Under the pieces are notes generated by a model that saw only the letters and a list, made by a program, of their open reading frames with translations, was not told where the DNA came from and ran no database searches. This document shows positions 21,565 through 34,025 of a stretch of DNA of 64,000 nt, piece after piece. Each line of letters begins with the position of its first letter. The first letter of the stretch is position 1. The DNA is from Branchiostoma floridae (Eukaryota; Chordata; Leptocardii; Amphioxiformes; Branchiostomatidae): positions 19,573,258 through 19,637,257 of the forward strand of contig NC_049990.1 in assembly GCF_000003815.2 (NCBI RefSeq), in the 5' to 3' direction. Both the position numbers and the translations under genes were made by a program.

Positions 21565-24500
21565 CTGTAGAAAAAAGATTGAACACAAGTAGGACAACTG
21601 ATAAGTGCACCATCTACAACACAGATGTGTGCTAGCAGTACTAACTTTGCCTTGCAATTAAACAAAAACTTTTAAGTTACTAATAGTTATTATGAGTTGT
21701 ACTTAGTGTCATTTATGATGAGTTGTACTTAGTGTCAGTTATGATAAATTGTACTTAGGCCACACCAATTTAATTTCTTGGTTCACGGATTTTTTCATAA
21801 AAAAAAAGCGAGAGGGTGAAATAAAAAAAAAAAAAAAATTGTAAAATGGTTGGGGTAAAGGTAACGGCTAATCCAAAACATACAGAAAAAAAGTTTTCAG
21901 CTTGAAAAATGTACAAAAACACTATTTTTGTAGAGTAACAGCACCTGTACCCACACTTTAAGGAGCTTATAATATAAAGGCCAATTTGCCACACCAGAAA
22001 GTTGGTGAATGGTTTCATTAATGGTGAAAATTTGCTGAGTGGTAATTATTATTTTTATTTTTTTCCCCAAAAAATAGGAGCGAGCGAATCCGTGAACCAA
22101 GAAATTAAATCGGTGTGGCCTTAGTGTCAGTTATGATAAATTGTACTTAGTGTGAGTTATGATAAGTTGTACTTAGTGTGAGTTATGATGAGTTGTACTT
22201 AGTGTGAGTTATGATGAGTTGTACTTAGTGCCAGTTATAATGAGCTGTACTTAGTGTCAGTTATCATGAGTTGCATGCATTTAGTGTCAGTTATCATGAG
22301 TTGCACTTAGTGCGAGTTATGATGAGTTGTATTTAGTGTCAGTTATCATGAGTTGTATTTAGTGTCAGTTATCATGACTGTATTTAGTGTCAGTTATCAT
22401 AGTTAGTGTCACAAGCAGAGATAAAGAATGATGATTATAAGTATTAAGGACACATAAAGGCAAAGATACACGTATGAAAGTGATTGTCTATACCTGTGTA
22501 AGACGGAGGGATATCCGAGGCGTCGTATACAGGATTATCTCGAGCTGTCAAGTCGCTGAGCCGGACGTTTTGTCCGGGGCCGAACTTGCGCCGCTGCTGA
22601 CGACAGTACATGTAGCCACCTAGCGAGATGGCGCCCAACAGCAGCAAGGCCACTATAACGCCAACCGCTACAGCGGTGCCGTTAGACCCACCACTGCTTG
22701 GTGCTTCTCCTGTTTTAGAAGTTCAATATTAAATACATGTTCTTGTATTTGTAGTAAGATAATAACTGTGCTTGATTGTTTTACTTCTTTTGACTATACC
22801 TACTTATACAATGTACATGTCAATGTTTTCAAACAAAATGAATGTGTAATTGTATAAGTTGTTTCCTTTATTAATAAATGTCTACAAATTAGTTTCATGC
22901 AAATCATGCAAACTGTTGGCGCATTTTATGTGTATATTTCGTTTTAAAACGTCACATATAAGCCAAAAGCAATACAACTAAATTTGAATACAGATCCTTT
23001 TCCTCACTTTAAATTGAAATCAACATCTTATCCGGTCACAAAATATAGGTTAGTGCATTCTCATTGTTTTTTTCATAATAGCATGTCGATAATTTTAGAT
23101 GATAATTTTACGAAACTCACCACAGCCTCCATCTATCTGTATGGTACCAACTGGGCAATCATACTTCACAGCCATTGCCGTGAATGAGCGTGGATCTGCC
23201 GTGTAGGTCCTCCCATCCATCTCAACAGCAACGTTTCCAGACGCCACCTCCATCCTGATCTCATCTACAACATCCTGTGCTTTGGTCTGAGCTTTACTGA
23301 TGTTGTCCTCAACGTTTCCGTCCGACGTGTCCGGAGTGGCCTTGACCTCAATGTCCACGTCCAAACCGTTGCCGTTTCGTTTGACCCTGTTGACCAAGAT
23401 CGCTCCATCAGCAACAGCTTTCTTGACCACTTGTAGTAACACGTCATCATTGTTGGCTTGTTTGCTCTTGATATGCAGAATTGGGTTTCTTTTCTTTCTG
23501 TTGGCATCTCTAAACATTGCCATCTCCTCTTTAGCTTGTTTCTTCAGTGTCTTTTCATGCGAGAGGTACGAGATGATGTTACGCTTCTTTAGATTATGGT
23601 TTTCCTCGGTTTGTCCCTCAGTCTTTGGTGCCCTTTTCTTTCGTCCGCTGACCACAGAGCATGAAACGGTCATCTGGTTAGGGTTGCACAGTTCGACGTT
23701 ATTCTGTGACGCTGTTCTGCAGATTCCGTTATTTTGAAAGTTTCTGATGAGGCTTGATCTTGCAGAAGTTAACGCCGATGTGTCACTGGTGCATGGGGCC
23801 GTTGGGATACTGAAGGACACCGGGATTGAAACTGCCTGTGGCGTCGTAACTCCTACAGATAAAACAAAAATAGACACACAATTGTTAAACATTCAGTTAC
23901 TGCAAAACATCAATCTGAATTGAACTCGCTCCAACCAGGTGTACGTAAAACTGGGTACCTGATTTTGGTTGGAGAGGTAAATGTACTCCGCCTTCCAAAA
24001 CAGTGACCTTTACACAGTGAATAGGAACCATCTACCTCTACGGCCTCACAACAAAGTCTAAGGGACTACTGTTGCCTCATCAACATTATTGTTCTTTATA
24101 TGTGGCACTCTTAGAAGTATAATATGTTTTTGACTTCATAAGTTCAGTGCCATATTGTCATTGTTTCTATCAATAAGTAAATAAATGTAAAAAGAAATTG
24201 GTCATCTAGAATCATGATCTGTATCCATAACACGTAGTATTTTCATGAATACAGACAACAGAAAATTTACTCTTTTCATCTTACTTGTGCAGGTGTAACC
24301 CGTGCTCGTGTTCCAGTTACCACTCGGAAGACAGTTGATGTTGCTGACTGTAGGTCCATATGTGGGCCTACAGACGACTGGGCACGTCTTGACGCCTGTT
24401 GTCACCACACATTGGCCGAATTCACCGTTGGTAACGGACGGCAGGGTGTCGGTCGTACAAGCCGTCACTGGAAACATAGCATAAAACAATGAATTGTGTT

Positions 24501-24825
24501 ATGTAAATATTTTCTCCTTTCCATTCAAGATGTTATATAATGTATAACACTCGCAGGTACAATCATCATCATCATCATCATCGGTCGACGTGATCAAACA
24601 TGTTCGCACACGTACAATATATGAATCGTATTATTAGCTGCTATATATATGTACTTGAATTAAATGTTGGTAAGATAACGGTCATTGAGTTATTTGATAG
24701 GTACTTTACACATTGCAATAGGCATAATTGACATTATAGGTTACTTCAGCGACATCTTCTAACACTTCACTTCTAGTTAAAAAAAGTTGTAAACTCTGTC
24801 GCTATTTTACACACACACACACAAA

Positions 24826-24875
<50 letters not shown>

Positions 24876-27800
24876 AATACACACAAAAAAAAGAAATTCT
24901 GCTGTTTATGAGTATTTAGCGTCCTTGTCTTTGCATCATTTTTTTAAAAGATGTGACTTTACCTGGCTTGTATGTTGTACGTGGAGTAGCTTGCGTTGTA
25001 GCTGTTAAAAAACAAGCAAACAGTACCATATAATCTATTTCATAAACATTTTGTATATGATGATGTACCAATCAAACGATTAAACGCATTTGGCTTTAGA
25101 ATATGACATGCCAATAAGATTTATCTAACAAAAACTTAATTAGCCATCATTGATTATATTCTGCTAATCTAGATGGCGTATTAAATAGGACATCACATAA
25201 GAATTGTTTATTTTTACACACAAATCGTTTCATTTTACATTTATCAATAATCCCTTATTCAGTTGTAGACATTCGATTGCCTTTATATTGTTTTTTTTTT
25301 AATTTTGTGACATGTAACGTCATGCAAAATATTCACAAAAGGGATAGTTTACCCTTAGCTATATGTGCCACGTCTTCATAGCAAGTGCATGTATTGGTCT
25401 GACCTTAAAACGACACATGTACCTGCATGAGCTTTATTTCGATAGTGAAGCTATACTTGTCTACTGTACTGCCCAAGCAAGAAGCTAAATATGGATTTAC
25501 CTGGTTGAGCCGGTGTGACTGTTGTCGTTTGCACAGCAGTAGTTGTTGCTGCTAAAAAAAAGCAAATAGTAGTGATGCCTTCTATAATGCTTTCAAATGC
25601 ATGGCTAAACACGTGACTAAAGAAATCAGCTAGCGTGTTGTTGGACAATTTAAGATGGAAGCTTGTAAAGAGGGACTACCTGGTTTCGTTGGTATAAGTG
25701 TTGGCGACTTCATAACAGTAGTGGTAGCTGTTGTCGACTTCACAACAGTAGTAGTAGCTTTTGCAATATAACTTATAAGGTAAATCGATACTTCTTCATA
25801 CAAATAGAAATAAGCAGTTGCGCAAAATTCGTTAGCATGGTTAGAGAAGCTGCTACTTGGACTTATGTAGGACCCAAGATTCTATTACATGTACTCAATA
25901 AGAAAAGAACCAGAGCTACGTTTCTAAATACTACAAGAAATGTGAGTCAAATTAGCTGCCGTACGTGGTGTTGTTGGAGCAGGGTTGAAACATGTCAGGT
26001 TATCTGCTTGCATCAAATGCCCTTCTGCGCAGGCGCAGACTCTATCACCAGCTGTTGTCGCTAGGCATAACTCATTACACCCTCCGTTCCGGAGATCACA
26101 TGGACCTAGGTAAAAATAAAGTTGAAATATTTATATCAAAAGATTGTATGCTTACAAACCTTAATTAACCTTGGACGAGGTATCGCTATAATAATAACTG
26201 CCTAGTGAACACTTTGCTGTCTTAGAAATCAATAACTTTTAATATTTGATTTATGATGGCTTATTAATGACCCCATTAATCAACTACGTTATCAAATTAT
26301 CTTATTTGATTAATAAGTAATGATGCTAAAGAAATAGAAGTAGAAAATGAACAAGAAATTCAGAATAGCCAATCATCTAATCAACTAATCAACCACTCGT
26401 TTAATAATGTCTACCTATGTTTTCTTTTGCATGAACTTCACATCTCTTTATGAACTGAAATGGTACTGTAACAATCGATATAAAACTATATCAATATTCA
26501 TACCTCTCGAAAGTGGCTGTTCACTGCCGTCGAACACGCGGACGCTGTGAGGAGTTGTCTGAAGCTGGACAGTCTTTTCTAACGTGCCCCTCAACCCGAT
26601 ACTGACGGTCCGGTTGATACGGTCCGTCCAGAGCTGAAAGTCCTATGTAAAAAAATAACAAAGGATTATTTTCATCAGAGTAAAATATCATTTTGTTTGC
26701 CAGCACAATCCAAACATCATTTATACAGTAGTGGATTTAGAAATTTTAGCTTCTTATCTATATATCATACCTGAAGAATTAAATGTTCAATTCAGATTTG
26801 CATACGGTGGTCAGACCAAGGTATGTTCAGAATTGCTTTATCGAAAAGCTGACTCATTCATGATTCATTTTTTTCTAAGCATGTGTTAATTGTCCCTGTA
26901 CCTTATAGACGGCCAGTCCGAATAGTTCTCCGCCGTTGCTTGTCCAGTAGGGTTCGGCATCCTCACCGCGAAGATTAGAGGACATCACTTTTTCTCCGTC
27001 AGTCCAATAAACCCTGCAAAAAGAAATGACAAAACATGTTAATTATAACAACAAAGTCATTGGACAACCCATTTCTGAAAAAAAAGGAAAACACGAAGTA
27101 GTGACTATGTTTTTTTTTTATTACCATGACTGCAAAGTGAACTTACCAACTGTTCGGCAGGTCGATTGCGATGCCAGTTGGGTTGCTGATAGACACATCA
27201 GATTGTGACGAAACAACTACGGATTTGTTGGTTCCAGCTAAAGTAGAACGTGAGATGCGGCCAGTTTCCGTCCAATACAGCACCCTGGAAGTATGGTTAG
27301 CAAACAATTAGCTATTTTAGTGATATCTGGGGTGTTACTTTTTGTTCAATGATATGCGGAATAAATCTTCGATGCTGTTTAGTCCTTTGCGCAGACATAG
27401 TCTGTATGAACTGACAGTAGCAGCTATTGTACAGTAGTAGTAGTAGTAGTAGTATTAGTAATAGTAGTAACAATTATAGTATTAGTAGACAGTATTAGTA
27501 GTAGTAGTTTAAGTAGTAGTGGTAGTAGTAATAGTAAAAACAATAGTAGTAGTAGAAGTAGTAGTAGTCCTAGTAGACTACACAAGAATTATGTCAACTA
27601 ATGTAAGAGGTTGGTGGTCAAACACAGGAACATTTAGTAGATTTTGAAAGCAAACAAACTTGATAAAAGCTTTATTCAGAGAAAGCAATGATAAAAGTAT
27701 TCAAACAATGAATATTACGTAATGTGTTACTTCTATAGCTTTGTCTATGTTAGTTTGCTTTACATAACAAAGTCAGCGTCGCTTACTTCAGCTCAAGGTG

Positions 27801-30800
27801 CACAGCGATTCCTCTTGGTTGAAGAAGGCCTGACAGAAGAACCTTTCTGAAACTACCGTCTAATCGTGCAACATTGATGGTTCCATTATCTTTCTCCGTC
27901 CAATAGATATTGGACGCAACCCAGTCAACCGCCAAACCTATAGAAATAATAGTAATCATTAGTTTACGCTAGTAAAGCTGTGATCATGTCACCATTGTTG
28001 GTGAACAATTTGTATACAAATGGTCAATGGGTAAGGAAGAAAAACAGACGCATGAAACCGGTACCATAGTGCTACCTTCTATTCCTTGTCCTCCAGTATA
28101 GATAGTCAAGGAGGTGTTTGTTGTCATGTCGTATTTCTGGATAATCTGTGTCCCATCATCCATCTCTTTCGTGTAGAAGATTGCTTTCTCTGATAACAAG
28201 TAATAAAAGTGTTGATTGTGAGGATTACATTAAATTTCATATTGAAGTAAAGACCTTGCACCTTAATTAAATAACCTAACATAATAGTGCAACATAACAT
28301 GGCAACTTAACATGAAAAAAATAACAAAAGACTGTACCAATAGCAAATTGTCAACTCCGAAAAAAATTCAACCCATCAGACCAACATATATCCACACATT
28401 TCTAATGCGTTTTCATTTTATATCAAACCGTTAACTTTTAAATGTAAAAACATGCACACCGTTGTAGTTGAAGTCCATTGCCACAGTTCTCCCTCCTCTC
28501 ACCAAGATAGTCGGTTTAGAGTCTGCAGTTGCAGGCAGGTCGACCAGGTTGTGTGGGAATTGAAGAATGCCATCATTCGTGGATACAAGGAGAGCCTTGG
28601 TGAAGAGGTGGCCATCTGGAAAAAGGTATAATTTATGGTCAATTCAAAATTACATGGAGCTTGTGTATTTTGGTTAGCACAACACTCATGCCAAGTGACT
28701 GAATTCCATGTATTTCTGATGATGCGGGTGATGCAGACTTGTTATTGAATTTTACACACACACACAAAAAGAATAACATACCATGTTTCATGCCATTCAT
28801 CATTTTTACACTTCCCAGAATCCATTGCTATACGGTTCCGAAAAAATATGTTATGTCTGACTCAGTTGCTCTTAAAAAGCCACCAACATAAGTCAACCTA
28901 CATGTTTTGCCATAGAGTCTACATCTTTGTATGATGGATTGCAAGACAGAAGACCACATTTGAACATATAGAACTAGTGTTCTATAATGAACATATAGAA
29001 CTAGTGTTCTATATGTGTGGAATGTAGCATCAACTATCCTGGACTTACTTTTCACACAGGTTTGTTGGTCCTCCGCAAGGCTGTAGTCAGGTAGACAGAG
29101 ACACCTGTGTCCACTTTGATCCCCAACACAGGTGTGCTGACAGCCGCCATTGTTTACCTGGCAGTCAGCTGGTTTTTAAAAGAAATAGACAAGACAGAAA
29201 TTTAGTTGGACAAGCATTAATCTGCACTGACTTGTACACTCTGTATACTTTTGTAGAGAATAGAGATAAGATTACAAATTCTTGATAGTAACGTTGATCT
29301 TATAATATTTGAATGACCATAACTCAACCTTACTGATATGTACATAATTAATTAAACTTTACTATCATTCAATATGAAAGGAAAACCTTCGCCCCTTATT
29401 ATCATAAGGGATTCTAAACAATACCACGATCCATTAAACGCATGGTGTCAACTATTATTTTAAATGTAATAGTATGCCTAAAACACATGATTAAACATTA
29501 TGAGGTTTAGTTGAAATCCAACCTAAATATGGACGAATATTCAACGACATATTCATTTTAAGGACAAGATGGGCATTAGCATGATCACTTACATTGACTC
29601 TGAAGCTGTCTGCTCTCGTCGAAGAACTCAACTGCCAAAACTTTGCCGCCTCCGGAGAAGAAGGCAATGGGTCGTGTGTCGTGGATGAAGTTGATGGAAC
29701 CGTCTGACCAATCAGATGCCATTATCTCTTCCTGTATTGAAGAAAATATTTTTCCGATAACTTTGATAGATACATTTGAGATATACAATATACTTTACAA
29801 AATCTAATCTTAAGTTAAAGCGTACTTTAAAGCTGAGAAAAGTTTGTTTTTCACTCGAGAAAAGAAACTTCAACGCATACTTTTAGGGCTGCTTAAAGAT
29901 TAAAATTCATACTGTAATGCTTTTTACTTCTAAACAAAGTTTCTGTACCACAAAACTTTTGATTGTAAAAACATAAGAGCTTTAACTTTACCTAGAAGTA
30001 TGTGATTGCGTATCTGTGATAATATGCTTAGATATGCATATTTTTACCAAATCCTTTCTGGCAACTAAAAGAGATTGAAATTCAATCGATGTTTACCGGT
30101 GATTACGATTTGCAATGAGTTACTTACACCGTCAAATGTGATGTCGTAGAAATGAGTCCTCCCCAGAGTGTAAAACTGTTCCCGGTTGCCGCCATCAAAG
30201 TCACATGAGTAGATCGCATCAAGCTCGGTGTCGGCAAAATACAACCTTGAACATAGTAATGCAAAATATGGTTTAACCTTGAAACAATGTAAGAGTGGTT
30301 AATGGGTTACATAGTTACAAATGAAATTCTGACGAACAGAAAACAAAAATTGACTTCTCAAAAGAACGTTGACTAACGTAGATTTGAATACTAAGAAGAA
30401 TATTTCAGAAATCAACACTTTTGTGACAATCTTTATATGCGTATGTCACTCTCCTAAATCAGATTCATATCTGTCAACTGTTTCCATAAAGATTGAATTG
30501 AATCGACTAACTTGCTGTTGACGTAGTCAATCACCAAACCACTTGGATGTCCAAGATCAGAGTCCACGATCACCGTACGATCTTCTCCCGACAGCGTGGA
30601 TCTCTCAATTTTGGGCGACTGGCCCCAGTCACTCCAGAACACGAACCTACGATTTCAATAAATAATTATCATGAACTAACCCTCTTCAAAATGTCCAAAG
30701 AAGCGCCACTGAAGGACAAAATTAGTCGTGAGGTATGAAGAAAAAAAAAAGATTTGACATTAACAAACATCAAAATAAATGTATCAGAACAAAAAGTAAA

Positions 30801-33800
30801 TGCCAGATACCATGATTGTGAAGTGCATTGGTATGTCTATAATGAGAATATAGAGAATTAAGACTAGCACAAACGACTATAAACGTTTCTTTGTGATAAG
30901 ACTTTCAAAACGACGTCCGCCATTTTTCATTAGCTCTGGACGAGTCATCAGGTGATCTCGAAGTCAAAGGTCAAACAGTCACGAGAGTTAAGTTTTGCTC
31001 CACAAGGTCTACGGTAGAATACCAACGTACGCTGTTGCTGGATCCACGGCGATTCCTCTCGGCTTATCCAGACCTGTTTCAGTGATGATGTGGCTGTTAC
31101 CGTTACTGTCACCAGAGCTGTAGGAGACCATGGTGATCCTGTTGTAGTTGAAGTCGGTGTAGTAGAGATTTTGGTTGACCCAATCGATAGCGAGACCTTC
31201 TGCCCCAGCTGAGATTCCAGTCTTCAATGTTGTTACATCTCCTGTCTTCATATCAACCTACATGGGTTTGCAATTATAGAATATTGATAAATGAACTGTG
31301 AACCATTTGGACATTCTAATTTTTCCTTGGCGCTCTGCATTCTACACGTACAGACTTTGACTTGGCTTGACAATCTTTGAATGCGTCGGGAAGTTTGTCA
31401 TTGTCTCCGTTAAACACTACTGATCTTGACATGTTTTATTTGAGGATTGCTTGGGGGAGAGGTTGCCATTGTACCCATGCTGCAAATCCTGACAAAATGA
31501 TCTCCGAGATTACAAACATGATTTCATTTCCTCTAAATTAAAGTCTCCACCAACTAAAACTATACAAATTTTAAACATGTTCATTTACCTGTTGTATCTC
31601 CTTCAGTCCACTATCAATCCAGAAGATGCGCCCCTGACGAATGTCGTAGTCGAAGGAAACAATGATTGATGGTGAGCTGGCCGACATCACCGTGGTGCGA
31701 GGTGCAGATTGAGCGTCTCTGATGATGCTGCTGTTTCCTTCAAGCATAGTGAGTAGCGTTTCTCCGTCGTCCTCAGCGATCCAAAGGTAGCTTGGAGACT
31801 TTATTTCTAATCGAAAGTGTATTAACGCGTGAGAAGTTACAGGCACGTACATTTGATGCAATTCGTTGTCTGGTGAAGACTTATCTTACATAATGCATGC
31901 AGAAAAAGCTTCATCACATACGAGATTCATCACGCTCATAACAAATTTTGGCGAATATGACAACGAACAAATATTGTGTTCACATGTACCTTATTTTCAA
32001 CTCATTTGCATATATATATATAATTTAAATGTCTGTTAAGATCATCAAAATGTGGATGCCGATGTTCATACTCACCGGGAGGAGCACAAGTCACGTTGTC
32101 ATTCTGAAGATGGTAGTAAGATCTGCAGGCGCAGGTTCTCCCTCCGGGACGAGCCAGACACATGTCCTGACAACCGCCATTCGACACTGAACAGGCTACG
32201 GAAAGAGCAAATTAAAGTGTATATTTAAAACTGGCATTTAGATCATTTTCCTATGTGTGTGTGCATGTGTGTGTGTGTGCGCGCGCGCGCGCGCGTGTGT
32301 GTGTGTGTTTACGTGTGTGTGTGTGTGTGTCTGTACAAGACGAACCAACAAGCGTCCTTGATAAATAAAATTGACCATGCACATGACAGAATCTGTCACC
32401 GTCTTCTCTTTCTCGACTTGTTTTTGTTCTTTTTTATGTGTTTTTTGTGTATAAAAGATCACATATTGAAGAAATCAATACCATTTGCCAGTGTAATTAT
32501 TAATTCATGTACACTTACCATTGGAGACGTTTGTCACTATGCCGGGACTGTACATGACAATGCCGCGAGGACTGGAGAATTCTTCCGCCAACACACGACT
32601 CGTCGTTTGGTCTGTATCCGATTTTGTATTTCTACAGACGCATTTAGAAAATGAGTTAGTCTTTACTGTGTCATCTCATTAAAAAAATTGTTGTTTTCAA
32701 TACAGGAAATGTATCATAAGCGTACAATTTGTAATGTATATATTCAATAAACTCTTTTGTCGTCGAATCTACGTTGGGAAGCATATGTTGATACTGTTTT
32801 CACTATGCTAGTTTTGTTACATTCCTTCCAAATAACCCTATTAATTTATACATTATTACAAAGTTGAAGGTCTCTACTTTTCACAAATATAGCATAATGA
32901 AAACAGTACCGCTATTTTCAAAAGGGTCTAAAACGCCCAGAATTAATTCCTTTACCACTTATATTTGGGGATTGTGATTTGTGATCTAATTAACGATTCA
33001 ACGGTATGCCCGATATTGGACTATGAGTTTAGTGATGCAAATAAAAATGGCTGCAAATGTATTGTGCAACTTACGCTCCTATATAATCGTCCGAAGTGCT
33101 GGTCCAAAACAAATCATGGGAATGCAGGCTGATACCATAAAAGTTGGAGTAAAGGGAGACCACGGTCCGTCGATTGCTGCCATCCAGATCGGAGCTCTCT
33201 ATCATATACTTCCCGGAGTCACACCAATATAGGCGGCGTTCTATAAAAATAAAATAAAAACAATTAGATAAACAAGTCTGCCATCTCTACCTATCATGCA
33301 TATAAATACTTCGCCAACATTACTGATAATAAGATGTATAACGTTATATATATGAATTGTATATATATATATATATGTAATGCAAAAGTTAAACTAAAAT
33401 GTTGCACCAAAAAGCTGTTACTCAAGCAACTGTTTCCAAAAGTTTCCAAAGCTTCCTGGGTGTGATTTTGTAACCGTCAACCGTTTCAGATATCATCCGT
33501 TATCTTTCGTCAGTTTATCTTATTAACGGTATACTGGTTGAATAACCTTTTTTCGACGTTTAATCAAAATTACATATTTTGCTTAAAATGTAATCAGCCA
33601 GGGATATGGTGTGACCGATGCCGAGTTAACACCATTTGCTATAAATACAAAATAATGAATCTGTTTTTGTCGAAAAGGAAACTTTTAAAAACTCACCATT
33701 CAAATCTATAGCGATTCCAGTAGGGCTGTCTAGATCACTATCGATGATTACTGTCCTCTCACTGCCGTCCATAGCAGCCCGTTCAATCCTTGCCGGTTCC

Positions 33801-33994
33801 CAAAAGCCCTCATCCGTCCAGTACATGTAACTAGAATTTTAAAGGAAATATGTGGTACGTTCAAATAAAGTTATACGAAAGCGAATAAAAACAAGCATAT
33901 CATTAAATACATTATTATTGACGGTCAGTCAAGCCCTTTTTTTATATTTCAGCCATACCATAGGTATGGTGAAATATATTGTATTCGTAATGTT

Positions 33995-34025
<31 letters not shown>

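Noticed and set aside
23300-23737. 145-codon plus-strand frame
   Set aside because: Antisense shadow of the gene B exon 23121-23852, which has matching splice phases with its neighbours.
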